Below are positions 44,946-52,473 of a DNA stretch of 64,000 nucleotides, in pieces. Every line of letters begins with the position of its first letter. The stretch's first letter is position 1. The notes under the pieces are model-generated. The model made no database searches, had not been told where the DNA came from, and was given only the letters and a program-made list of their open reading frames with translations. The stretch comes from CAVVYW01 sp963752605 (lineage in GTDB: Bacteria; Actinomycetota; Thermoleophilia; Solirubrobacterales; 70-9): positions 1,426,001-1,490,000 of the forward strand of contig CAVVYW010000005.1 in the NCBI GenBank assembly GCA_963752605.1, given 5' to 3'. Position numbers and translations under genes: made by a program.

Positions 44946-45746
44946 TCAGCCCCCGATCGGCGCCCGCGGGTTGGCGCCCCAGAAGACCAGGGTGCCGAGC
45001 ATCCCGATCAGATGAACCAGAACGATGTTCAGGAACATCGACTTGGCGGTCGCGGTCCCCACCCCGACCGGTCCGCCGCGGGCGGTGTAGCCGAAGTAGC
45101 AGCCGACCAGCACGATGGCAGTGGCCATCACCATGCCCTTGATCACGCTGAATAAGAGATCGGGCGGGTTCTGGAACATCCAGAAGATCAGGAAGTAGCC
45201 GCCGGAGCTGACGTCGCCGATCTGCTCCACGACGGCGATCCAACTGGCGAAGAATCCGACCCCGACGGCCCCCAGATAGACGAAGGGCAGCACGATCCAC
45301 GCCGCCAGCAGCCTGGTGCCGCCAAGGAAGGTGACCGGCGGCACTCCCATCACCTCGAGCGCGTCGATCTCGTCGGAGATCCGCATCGAGCCGAGCTCGG
45401 CGACGATCCCGGTCCCGACCTTCGCGGCCATCATGTAGCCGAAGGCATACGGCGTGATCTCGCGCAGGTCACACCAGGCGGCGAACACCCCGGCGTAGGC
45501 GGGGGCCCCCTGGGCGCGCAGCAGGTAGGCGCCCTCGATCCCGCAGGTGAGCCCCGAGATGAAGATCAGGCCCCAGATCACCATCGTGGAGCCCAAGATC
45601 AGGATCCCGGCCTGGCGCAGCGTCTCCCCGAAGAACTGGAAGACGCGGCCGTTGAAGACGTCGCCCATGACCCGGGCACCGAAGCCGGCGATCTCGCCCA
45701 TGCCCTCCAGCCAGGCGCGGGGGACGGCCAGCCAGCCCCGCTCCAT
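44946..45746 (-). CDS. MlaE/YrbE family ABC transporter permease
   Basis: 266 residues with five or six membrane helices and the conserved segments AYLLRAQGAPAYAG, MMAAKVGTGIVAELGSMRIS and EIDALEVMGVPPVTFL, the EALXVMG-like motif of MlaE proteins. In other bacteria, MlaE permeases move phospholipids or sterols with an MlaF ATPase and MCE proteins. None of those partners are in the window. The gene directly abuts the GST-like gene in the ArsR operon. Confidence 0.88.
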   Translation of the reverse strand: MERGWLAVPRAWLEGMGEIAGFGARVMGDVFNGRVFQFFGETLRQAGILILGSTMVIWGLIFISGLTCGIEGAYLLRAQGAPAYAGVFAAWCDLREITPYAFGYMMAAKVGTGIVAELGSMRISDEIDALEVMGVPPVTFLGGTRLLAAWIVLPFVYLGAVGVGFFASWIAVVEQIGDVSSGGYFLIFWMFQNPPDLLFSVIKGMVMATAIVLVGCYFGYTARGGPVGVGTATAKSMFLNIVLVHLIGMLGTLVFWGANPRAPIGG

Positions 45747-46469
45747 CTATCCGACCGCCACTGGCGCTCGCCGCGTCCGCCCGCTCGGCCCTGGGATCAC
45801 CCGGTCCGCCAGCTGCCAGGCCGGCCGGACCGCGATCTCCGCCCGCAGGTCGTAGCGGTAGGCGAGCAGGCAGATGCTGGGCGCGATCTGGAGATCGGCG
45901 GCGTTGGGCTCCGGCCCGTTGAGCACCCCCGCCCGGATCCATGCATCGACCTGATCGAGCACACCGGGCAGTGCGGCGAGATCCAGGGCCTCGGTGTAGT
46001 CGCTGATCTTGAAGAAGTGGCGGGCGGCGATCCTCATGATCCGCGCGCGCCGGCCGCGCCTGCGGGCGAGGATCGGGCCGAGCCTACCGGTGTCCCCGTA
46101 GTCGACCAGCGAGCCGATGTCCCTGGCCCCCGCCGCGAGCACGAGGCGGCGGGCGGTCGGCTGAAGCACCTGGTCAGCGAACCGCTCCGCCTCCTCGATC
46201 TCTCCTCGCTTCTCTCGCGGCAGCAGCGGCCGCGCCGGGACCAGTTCGTCCAGGAATCGTGCGATCGCGCGATTCGTCTGAACCCGGTACCCATTCAGCG
46301 CGAGCGCCGGGACGGTGCCCGCCGGATAGCCGCGGGTCCTCAGCACGGGGGCCTGGAAGCCGGTCGGGATCTCGACGGGCTTGTAGGAGATCCCCTTGTG
46401 CTCGAGCATCAGCATCCCGGCGCGGCACGCGTGCGAGCCGAGGATCACGTACAGCTTTGACTTAACCAT
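45747..46469 (-). CDS. Glutathione S-transferase-fold protein
   Basis: 240 residues. The N-terminal thioredoxin-like domain has KLYVILGSHACRAGMLMLEH, then RTRGYPAGTVPALALNGYRV. The cis-Pro of the GST fold lies in TVPAL. The C-terminal part is helical. Actinobacteria generally lack glutathione, so another thiol such as mycothiol is likely. It starts MVKSK at ATG 46469, inside an operator-like dyad. A distant paralog lies at 55228. Confidence 0.8.
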   Translation of the reverse strand: MVKSKLYVILGSHACRAGMLMLEHKGISYKPVEIPTGFQAPVLRTRGYPAGTVPALALNGYRVQTNRAIARFLDELVPARPLLPREKRGEIEEAERFADQVLQPTARRLVLAAGARDIGSLVDYGDTGRLGPILARRRGRRARIMRIAARHFFKISDYTEALDLAALPGVLDQVDAWIRAGVLNGPEPNAADLQIAPSICLLAYRYDLRAEIAVRPAWQLADRVIPGPSGRTRRAPVAVG

Positions 46470-46479
46470 CTGGTTAAGT
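46460..46479. promoter_or_regulatory. ArsR operator dyad 2, over the GST start codon
   Basis: The dyad ACTTAACC-ATCT-GGTTAAGT has 8-bp arms and includes the ATG of the GST-like gene. It matches the dyad over the arsR start in every arm base. Confidence 0.8.
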
Positions 46480-46482
46480 ATA
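46477..46482 (-). promoter_or_regulatory. TATACT -10 box of the GST-like gene
   Basis: A TANNNT box 7 nt before the ATG at 46469, partly inside operator dyad 2. This fits a repressible, leaderless promoter inside the operon. Confidence 0.55.
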
Positions 46483-46483
46483 T

Positions 46484-46984
46484 CTAGGAACGGAGAAGTG
46501 TGTCCAGCTTGCGGAGGCTGCCCTTCCAGCCATAGCGGTGGAAGGCGCTGATGCGGCGACTCGGGTTGCGCTCGTGCGTCAGGACGACCTCGGTTCCCTC
46601 TTCCCGCTCGTGGAACTCGACCGTGACCGTCGTGGACTCCGGGTCCACGCGGATGGTTGGGAACTCCTCCCAGCCCACGGTGAAGACGAGGCGCTCCGGC
46701 CGGTCGATCTCGAGGTAGCGGCCGACCATGTAGACGACGCCCGTCTGCCCGGGGATCAGGGAGAACACCTTCCCCACGCCGGAGGTCATCGCGATGCGGA
46801 ACTCGCCCCCGACCCTGGGGTCCACCTCCGCGGAGGGGCTGGTGGCGCGAGGTCCCGTCAGCCACTGGCGCAGCAGGTCCGGGTCCATCCAGGCCTCGAA
46901 GACCCGGTCCCGTGAGGCGTCGAAGGTCCGCTTGACCTGGACAACCGCCCACTCCTCTGCCGGCTTGGGCCCGGCGACGGCCAT
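46484..46984 (-). CDS. SRPBCC (AHSA1-like) domain protein
   Basis: 166 residues from ATG 46984. The SRPBCC fold is seen in KRTFDASRDRVFEAWMDPDL, LLRQWLTGPRA, VGGEFRIAM and RLVFTVGWEEFP. The deep pocket of this fold binds hydrophobic ligands. ArsR plus AHSA1-like pairs are common in actinobacteria. The start overlaps the arsR stop by 1 base (TGATG). Confidence 0.88.
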   Translation of the reverse strand: MAVAGPKPAEEWAVVQVKRTFDASRDRVFEAWMDPDLLRQWLTGPRATSPSAEVDPRVGGEFRIAMTSGVGKVFSLIPGQTGVVYMVGRYLEIDRPERLVFTVGWEEFPTIRVDPESTTVTVEFHEREEGTEVVLTHERNPSRRISAFHRYGWKGSLRKLDTLLRS

Positions 46985-47322
46985 CAGCCGGCTCCCTTCC
47001 GCTGCTTTACCAGCATCCGCTCGAGCGAGTCGAAGCTGTCCTCCCAGAAGCGCCCGTACTGCGCGATCCACTCCAGTGCGCCGGCGAGCGGCTCCGGCTC
47101 GAGCCTGCAGCGCCGCACCCGGCCCTCCCGCTCGCGGGTGATCAGCCCCGCCCGCTCCAGCACGCTCAGGTGCTTGGAGACCGCCGGCAGCGAGACGTCG
47201 AACGGCTCCGCCAGCTCGCTCACCGAGCGCTCTCCCTCGGCCAGGGCGAGGAGGATCTCGCGCCTCGTGGGATCGGCCAGGGCTGAGAAGACCTCGTCGA
47301 GGGTCTCAGCGGACTTAACCAT
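46984..47322 (-). CDS. ArsR family transcriptional repressor
   Basis: 112 residues. Winged-helix DNA-binding: VFSALADPTRREILLALAEG, then FDVSLPAVSKHLSVLERAGL and REREGRVRRCRL. It lacks the metal-binding ELCVCDL-type motif, so it may sense an organic ligand. It starts MVKSA at ATG 47322, within an operator dyad, which implies autoregulation. It heads a five-gene run ending at 44662. Confidence 0.92.
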   Translation of the reverse strand: MVKSAETLDEVFSALADPTRREILLALAEGERSVSELAEPFDVSLPAVSKHLSVLERAGLITREREGRVRRCRLEPEPLAGALEWIAQYGRFWEDSFDSLERMLVKQRKGAG

Positions 47323-47333
47323 ACGGTTAAGTC
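47312..47333. promoter_or_regulatory. ArsR operator dyad 1, over the arsR start codon
   Basis: The dyad GACTTAACC-ATAC-GGTTAAGTC has perfect 9-bp arms, centred on the arsR ATG and its -10 region. Confidence 0.8.
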
Positions 47334-47335
47334 TA
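47330..47335 (-). promoter_or_regulatory. TAGACT -10 box of the arsR operon
   Basis: A TANNNT box 7 nt before ATG 47322, overlapping operator dyad 1. Confidence 0.55.
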
Positions 47336-47923
47336 GTGGACTGAGCGGCGGCCGGCGAGCGCCTTGCCGAGGGTCACTTCGTCGGTGTGCTCGAGATCGG
47401 CGCCAACCGGCAGGCCGCTGGCAAGCCGCGTGACGGTCACCTTGTCCCTCAGCTCCTCGGCGATGTGAAGGGCGGTGGCCTCTCCCGTCGTGGTCGGGTT
47501 GGTGGCGAGCACCACCTCGCTGACCTCCCCGTTCACCCGCTCGAGCAGCTCGGCGATCCGCAGGTCCTCGGGATCGATCCCGTCGATCGGCGAAAGCGCG
47601 CCCCCGAGCACGTGGTAGACGCCGCGGTACTCGCCGGTGCGCTCGATCGGGATCACGTCGGCGGGCTCCTCGACCACGCAGATCACGGAGCGCTCCCGGC
47701 GCCCGTCCTCGCAGATCCGGCAGCGGCTGCCCTCGGCGAGGTTGAAGCAGACCTCGCAGAGGCCGACCTTCTCCTTGACCTCGCGGATCGCGTCGGAGAG
47801 CGCGAGCGCCTCGTCGTCCTCGGTGCGCAGGAGGTGGAAGGCGAGCCGCTGGGCCGTCCGCTGCCCGATCCCGGGCAGCCGTGACAGCTCTGCGATCAGC
47901 TGGCTGATCGGGCCTGCGTACAT
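47333..47923 (-). CDS. recR: Recombination protein RecR
   Basis: 196 residues. It works with RecF/RecO to load RecA at gaps. The HhH region is LPGIGQRTAQRLAFHLL, the C4 zinc finger is CEVCFNLAEGSRCRIC, and the Toprim domain runs from VICVVEEPADVIPIE to the LATNPTTTGEATALHI segment. Length is normal. ATG 47923, with TAGGCT 6 nt upstream. Part of the conserved dnaX-ybaB-recR cluster. Confidence 0.96.
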   Translation of the reverse strand: MYAGPISQLIAELSRLPGIGQRTAQRLAFHLLRTEDDEALALSDAIREVKEKVGLCEVCFNLAEGSRCRICEDGRRERSVICVVEEPADVIPIERTGEYRGVYHVLGGALSPIDGIDPEDLRIAELLERVNGEVSEVVLATNPTTTGEATALHIAEELRDKVTVTRLASGLPVGADLEHTDEVTLGKALAGRRSVH

Positions 47924-47929
47924 ACCCTC

Positions 47930-47935
47930 AGCCTA
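47930..47935 (-). promoter_or_regulatory. TAGGCT -10 box of recR
   Basis: A TANNNT box 6 nt before the recR ATG, in the 29-bp gap after ybaB. Confidence 0.4.
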
Positions 47936-47952
47936 GAAGGCGGATCGGGGCC

Positions 47953-48306
47953 CTAGCCACCCAGGCCAGGCAGACCGCCGGGGCCGCCCATGCCCGGGAG
48001 GCCGCCGCCCATCCCGGCCACGCCGCCGAGCTTGTTGCTGGCGAGCTCCTGCGCCGAGCGGAGCGCCTCGCTGACCGCCGCGGCGACCATGTCCTGGAGC
48101 ATCTCGGGGTCCTCGGGGTCGATCGCCTCGGGCGAGATCTCGATTCCCTTCAGCTGGAGGTCGCCGCTCATCGTCACCTTGACCATGCCGCCGCCGGCGC
48201 TCGCCTCGACGGTCTCGTTCTTCAGCTCCTCCTGGGCCTTCGCCATCTCGGCCTGCATCTGCTGGACCTGCTTCATCAGCTGGCCCATGTTCGGCTGCTG
48301 CGCCAT
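47953..48306 (-). CDS. YbaB/EbfC family nucleoid-associated protein
   Basis: 117 residues. Small dimeric DNA-binding protein with MGQLMKQVQQMQAEMAKAQE at the start, VEASAGGGMVKVTMSGDLQL in the centre and a Gly/Met-rich end. Its start overlaps the dnaX stop by one base (TGATG), as usual for this cluster, and recR follows. Confidence 0.93.
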   Translation of the reverse strand: MAQQPNMGQLMKQVQQMQAEMAKAQEELKNETVEASAGGGMVKVTMSGDLQLKGIEISPEAIDPEDPEMLQDMVAAAVSEALRSAQELASNKLGGVAGMGGGLPGMGGPGGLPGLGG

Positions 48307-50036
48307 CAGCCGGCCTCGCTCTCGCGCTCGTTCAGCTCGACCTCGCTCGCGTCGAAGTTGTTCTTGAGCAGCTCGATCATCTCCTCCTCGCCGAGGGCCG
48401 CCGACAGGGCTTCGCTCGGCGGCTCCTCCTCGCCGTCAATCAGCTCATAGGCCGGGCGCAGCTGCTCGCCGGCGATCGCCTTCAGCGCCTCGGCGATTCG
48501 CTCGACGTTCGCCGGGACCTCGGCCTTGCGCTTGTTGAACTTGGCGGAGGCGGGGAATCCGATCTTCAGCACGCCCTGCTCCGGGTCCACTTCGAGCGGC
48601 CGCGCCCCCTCGAACAGACTGGACAACATCGCCGATCCCGACTGCCGAACATGCTCGATGACGGCGGGCCATAGCTCCACGATCCGATCGAGGCCGACGC
48701 CGGCGACCGCAGTCGCAGTGTGGGTCTCAGCTGATGGCGCCGCCTCGGCGGCCTCAGCCTGGGCCTCCGTCGGCGAACCTTCATCTGAAGGCCGTGCCTG
48801 TGGCGGGGGGGCCGGTGAGGGCTCGACGGACGATCCCAAATGATTTGCTTTTTCGTCCGGAGAGACCTCAGCGGCCCCCCCGCCCTCACTGAAGCGGCCC
48901 TCGAGCTGTTCGATTCGCCGCAGAAGCGCATCCTGGGATGCATCCAAGGACGGCCGAGCCACCTTCAGCAGCGCCACCTCCAGCGACAGGCGAGGGTCGT
49001 CTCCTTCGCGCATTGCGGCGACGGCGGCGGAGAGGGCGTCGATTGCACCCATCAGCTTGGCCTCCTCGATCCGTTCGGCCTGCTCGGCGAGCCGCTGCGG
49101 CTGAGCCACCGTCACGGTGAAGGACTCCGGGACCTCGCCCGTGGCGCGGGCGACCAACAGCTGGCGCAGGTGCGCGATCAGGTCCCTCGCGAGCTGGCCG
49201 GGATCGCGGCCGGAGCGAGCCAGCCGCTCAACCGCCTCGAGCGCCGCCTTCGCGTCGCCCGCGGCGAGGGCGTCCGTGGTGTCGAAGAGGATCTCCGCGT
49301 CCGCGGCCCCAAGCAGGTCGACGACATCCTCGGTCGAGACCTGGTTGCCGCCGAAGGCGACGATCTGATCGAGCGTGCCGAGCGCGTCGCGGAAGCTGCC
49401 GGCCGCGGACCGGGCGACCAGGGCGACCGCCCCGTCGTCGATCTCGATCCCCTCGGTGTCGGCCACACGGCGCACCACCTCGGCGATCTGCTCGAGCGAA
49501 GGGCGCTGGAAGTCGAAGCGCTGGCAGCGATCCACGATCGTCGGCATCACCTTCTGCGGCTCGGTGGTCGCCAGCACGAAGGCTGTGTTCGGGGGCGGCT
49601 CCTCGAGCGTCTTCAGGAAGGCGTTCCAGGCCTCCTTCGTGAGCATGTGGGCCTCGTCCAGGATGTAGACCTTCCAGCGGCCCTCGGCCGGCGCGAAGCC
49701 GACCCGCTCGCGCAGCTCACGAACGTCGTCCACCGAGCGGTTCGAGGCGGCGTCCATCTCAATCACGTCGAGGGAGGTGCCCGCCGCGATCGTCCGGCAG
49801 GGCTCGCACTCGCCGCACGGCTCCAGCGTCGGGCCCTTCACGCAATTGAGGGATCGCGCGAGGATCTTCGCCATCGAGGTCTTGCCGGTGCCCCTGGAAC
49901 CGACGAAGAGGTAGGCGTGGTGGACCCGGCCACTCTCCACGGCGTTCGAGAGAGTGCGGACGACATGCTCCTGCCCGACGACCTCGCTGAAGCTCTGAGG
50001 CCGGTGGCGGCGATAGAGAGAGGCGGACTCGGCCAC
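48306..50036 (-). CDS. dnaX: DNA polymerase III subunit gamma/tau
   Basis: 576 residues. Clamp-loader ATPase: Walker A is VGSRGTGKTSMAKILA, zinc ligands are CVKGPTLEPCGECEPC, the Walker B segment is VYILDEAHMLTKEAW, and the arginine-finger region is VMPTIVDRCQRFDF. A Glu/Ala/Pro-rich linker and a C-terminal tau-like domain follow. GTG start at 50036, with TAGACT 6 nt upstream. Confidence 0.96.
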   Translation of the reverse strand: MAESASLYRRHRPQSFSEVVGQEHVVRTLSNAVESGRVHHAYLFVGSRGTGKTSMAKILARSLNCVKGPTLEPCGECEPCRTIAAGTSLDVIEMDAASNRSVDDVRELRERVGFAPAEGRWKVYILDEAHMLTKEAWNAFLKTLEEPPPNTAFVLATTEPQKVMPTIVDRCQRFDFQRPSLEQIAEVVRRVADTEGIEIDDGAVALVARSAAGSFRDALGTLDQIVAFGGNQVSTEDVVDLLGAADAEILFDTTDALAAGDAKAALEAVERLARSGRDPGQLARDLIAHLRQLLVARATGEVPESFTVTVAQPQRLAEQAERIEEAKLMGAIDALSAAVAAMREGDDPRLSLEVALLKVARPSLDASQDALLRRIEQLEGRFSEGGGAAEVSPDEKANHLGSSVEPSPAPPPQARPSDEGSPTEAQAEAAEAAPSAETHTATAVAGVGLDRIVELWPAVIEHVRQSGSAMLSSLFEGARPLEVDPEQGVLKIGFPASAKFNKRKAEVPANVERIAEALKAIAGEQLRPAYELIDGEEEPPSEALSAALGEEEMIELLKNNFDASEVELNERESEAG

Positions 50037-50042
50037 GCGCCG

Positions 50043-50048
50043 AGTCTA
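50043..50048 (-). promoter_or_regulatory. TAGACT -10 box of dnaX
   Basis: A TANNNT box 6 nt before the dnaX GTG, with no ribosome binding site. Confidence 0.5.
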
Positions 50049-50090
50049 CCCAGCCGCCCCCCGGTCACTCGGCCGCAGGTGGACGTAGAC

Positions 50091-50124
50091 GGGCGCCGGG
50101 CCGGACAGGGCCGGCCCGGCGCCC
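50091..50124 (-). terminator. 14-bp perfect hairpin after the HdeD-like gene
   Basis: GGGCGCCGGGCCGG pairs with CCGGCCCGGCGCCC across a 6-nt loop. It begins 4 nt past the stop of the minus-strand HdeD-like gene, so it should end that transcript before dnaX. Confidence 0.65.
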
Positions 50125-50128
50125 GAAC

Positions 50129-50683
50129 TCACGCTGTTCTGAGGAACCACCCCGCCGCGATCTCGAGCACTCCGCGCAGCAGGAAGCCGATGCCGACGAT
50201 CAGCGCGACAGTGTTGACGCCGATGTCGGGATCGGCGATCAGGAGCACCCCGATCGCGACGCCGACCAGACCGAAGAGGGCCGAAAGCCACCGGCCCGTC
50301 GGCTCGATCACGGCGCGAGCCAGGTCGGCGATCCCGACCATGATGAACCAGAACGCCACCGAGAGCAGCACCACGAGGATGCTGGCGCCCGGTCGCACCA
50401 CGCAGAACAGGCCCGCGAGGACCGCGAGGATGCCGAGGAGCAGACGCAGGACGTGCGCCCCGGTGCTCCCCTCCTCCTCGACGGCGAGGATGATCCACGC
50501 CGAGCCGGCGATCAGCAGGTAGATGCCGATCAACAGGCCGAGCACCCGCAGGGTGATGTCCGGATAGGCGATCGCCAGCGTTCCAGCGGCGATCGAGATC
50601 ACACCGAGCAGCATTACGACCCACCAGCGCACCGGCTTGACCGTCACCACGCCGACCGGGACGTCAGCAGCAGCTGGGCTCAT
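50129..50683 (-). CDS. HdeD-like (DUF308) membrane protein
   Basis: 184 residues with six membrane helices in three similar pairs (VVMLLGVISIAAGTLAIAYP, ILAVLAGLFCVVRPGASILV, LFGLVGVAIGVLLIADPDIG). This is the HdeD/DUF308 pattern, linked to acid resistance in enterics but of unknown role here. A GGAGGTG ribosome binding site precedes ATG 50683. It is inserted between the SRP RNA and dnaX. Confidence 0.85.
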   Translation of the reverse strand: MSPAAADVPVGVVTVKPVRWWVVMLLGVISIAAGTLAIAYPDITLRVLGLLIGIYLLIAGSAWIILAVEEEGSTGAHVLRLLLGILAVLAGLFCVVRPGASILVVLLSVAFWFIMVGIADLARAVIEPTGRWLSALFGLVGVAIGVLLIADPDIGVNTVALIVGIGFLLRGVLEIAAGWFLRTA

Positions 50684-50808
50684 TCAGACACCTCCATCTC
50701 GTTTGTCACTGACCGGATGGTCCAGCAACGCCCGGACGGTGGGCAGAAATGGACCGTGCACCCGCCGTCGAAACGAGGCTCCCGGGCGTGTCCACCGCGT
50801 TTGGCTCG

Positions 50809-50905
50809 GGCCAGGCTTGCCTGCATCACATGCCGGCTACCGCTTAAGGCTGCTTCCTTCCGGACCTGACCTGGTTCGCGGGCCCACATTGCGCAGGACC
50901 TGGCC
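50809..50905 (-). ncRNA. ffs: Signal recognition particle RNA (bacterial 4.5S type)
   Basis: On the minus strand the conserved domain IV is complete: GGTCAGGTCCGGAAGGAAGC, with the GGAAG tetraloop region and the AGCAGCC bulge strand. The ends pair (GGCCAGG at the 5' end with CCTGGCC at the 3' end), giving a 97-nt hairpin RNA. It binds Ffh and directs membrane proteins to the translocon. It is followed by an HdeD-like gene, then dnaX, ybaB and recR. Confidence 0.92.
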
Positions 50906-51067
50906 GTCAGCGCCGCGTGCGGCTTGACGACCCGAGGGCCGGCCCCTCGGGCGGGGGTTCGGCCCCGCTAGAGCGGATTGCGGATACAGGGCACCGCTAA
51001 TTCCCCGCCTAGCACGGTCCGCCCCTGATCCTAGCGGCGCGGGGCCGCCGTATCATCAGCCGCCCCC
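50906..51067. other. Region between SRP RNA and tRNA-Val
   Basis: It contains an 8-bp GC hairpin (CCCGAGGG at 50931 with CCCTCGGG at 50944) 25 bp upstream of ffs and no convincing ORF. It should hold the divergent promoters of ffs and the tRNA, but I cannot place them firmly. Confidence 0.4.
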
Positions 51068-51139
51068 GGGCGCGTAGCTCAGCGGGAGAGCGCTCCCCTC
51101 ACACGGGAGAGGTCGCTGGTTCGATCCCAGCCGCGCCCA
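51068..51139 (+). tRNA. tRNA-Val (anticodon CAC)
   Basis: A 72-nt cloverleaf. The acceptor GGGCGCG pairs with CGCGCCC, followed by the discriminator A. The D-arm is GCTCAGCGGGAGAGC, the anticodon stem CTCCC/GGGAG has loop CTCACAC (anticodon CAC), and the T-arm is GGTTCGATCC. CCA is not encoded. Confidence 0.95.
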
Positions 51140-51160
51140 TCAGCCGGCAGCAGGAGGTGC

Positions 51161-52303
51161 TCAGCCCGCAGGCCGCAGTACGACCAGTGCACTGCGCCGC
51201 TCGAGCGAGGTCCCGGCTCCGTTGGCGGCGGTGAGGGTGACGCGGTAGCGCCCGGGACGAAGGCCTCTGGACGGGATCCGGATGGTCGCTCGCCCGGCCG
51301 GGAGGGCCTTGCTGCTCGTGGGCCCACCACCGAGCCGGACCTTGCGGTGCCGACCGGGCCGACGGGGCCGAGGGCAGCGGCTGCGCTGCCTCGAGGAGTG
51401 CCGCCTCTGCAACCGGACCCTGACGGTCGCGGCCTGGGACAGCGAGAACCGCAGGCGCGCCTTCGCGCCACGGGCGACGCAGCGCTTGGCCCTGAGACCG
51501 TCGATGCGGGGAGAGCCGAGCACCGCGAACCGCGTACCCGTGAGGGCGGTGACGCTGGGGAGGCTCGTCCCGTCGAAGACGATCGTGATGGTGTGGTTGA
51601 CCGGGTCGACGACGAGCGAGTCCGGGACGGCGGTGCTGCCGGCCACCGGCACGAAGGTCCCCGTCGCGCGGTCGAAGAACCTCAGCGACGTCAGCGACGG
51701 CACCGAGCCGTCCCCGGGGTCGGTGTAGCTGAAGACCACCACCAGCTTGCCGCCGACGGCGTTCACCGTCCGCACGTCGAATCCGGCGAGGACCGAGCCG
51801 GTCGGCCCCGCGTCCACGAAAAAGGGATTGCTCGGCGCGTAGGTCGCAGTGAGGATCGTCGCGCCGTCTGGATTCGACGCGGGCACGTCGAGGGTCGCCG
51901 TCACGCCCGGAATCACCAGGGTCCCTGTGGCCCCGGGGGCGACGAACGCGATCCCCTGCGAAAGGGGGCCGGGCAGAAAGACGTGGGCGTACGTGCTCGC
52001 CGACTCGGGCCCGGGCTTGGTGACCGTGATCCGGAAACTCGCCTCGCTCGTGTACAGGTGGGTGAGGGGCGCCGACCCGGCGGTGACATCGAGCGCCTGT
52101 GGCTCGCTGCCGTCGCCGTAGTCCACGGTATCCCCGCTCTCGACCCCCGAGACGGTTGCGTGATAGAGGTCGCCGAGCTGCACGATTTGGTCGGGCGGCA
52201 TCACCGGCGGCGCCGCGACGGCGGCGCCCGGGGTCGCGACCGCGAACCCCACCAGGAGGACAAACAGAACGAGAGATCTAGCCGCCGGCTTCACCTGAAC
52301 CAC
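51161..52303 (-). CDS. Secreted protein with PKD-like domain
   Basis: 380 residues. The signal peptide is LVLFVLLVGFAVATPGAAVA. An N-terminal PKD-like beta-sandwich (VDYGDGSEPQALDV, then HLYTSEASFRITVT) is followed by a second beta domain. A C-terminal RLRFSLSQAATVRVRLQRR to LRPGRYRVTLTAANGAG domain is common in Solirubrobacterales secreted proteins. The start is a GTG at 52303. It is probably a surface structural protein; no catalytic motif is seen. Confidence 0.75.
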   Translation of the reverse strand: MVQVKPAARSLVLFVLLVGFAVATPGAAVAAPPVMPPDQIVQLGDLYHATVSGVESGDTVDYGDGSEPQALDVTAGSAPLTHLYTSEASFRITVTKPGPESASTYAHVFLPGPLSQGIAFVAPGATGTLVIPGVTATLDVPASNPDGATILTATYAPSNPFFVDAGPTGSVLAGFDVRTVNAVGGKLVVVFSYTDPGDGSVPSLTSLRFFDRATGTFVPVAGSTAVPDSLVVDPVNHTITIVFDGTSLPSVTALTGTRFAVLGSPRIDGLRAKRCVARGAKARLRFSLSQAATVRVRLQRRHSSRQRSRCPRPRRPGRHRKVRLGGGPTSSKALPAGRATIRIPSRGLRPGRYRVTLTAANGAGTSLERRSALVVLRPAG

Positions 52304-52473
52304 CAGTGACCATTATCGGCACCCGGCGGCAAAACCTCCAAGCGTCGTTCGCGATGGAGCGCCCATCCCTCTAAGGTCGAATCATCGCTGCCGGTGACCT
52401 GACCAACACGACCGTCCGCTACCTGTTCGCGTCCACCTGGGCGCCGCCCGGCGGGGCCGGCCCCACCGTAAAG
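52304..52473. other. Divergent region with possible N-terminal extension of the next gene
   Basis: A TAAGGT box at 52371-52376 is followed by an open frame in phase with the next gene, translating IIAAGDLTNTTVRYLFASTW from 52381. It has no standard start codon. See the finding on this gene's start. Confidence 0.4.

Noticed and set aside
50931..50951. Hairpin as a longer SRP RNA domain
   Set aside because: The 97-nt core already closes with paired ends. The hairpin lies outside and shows no Alu-domain motif.
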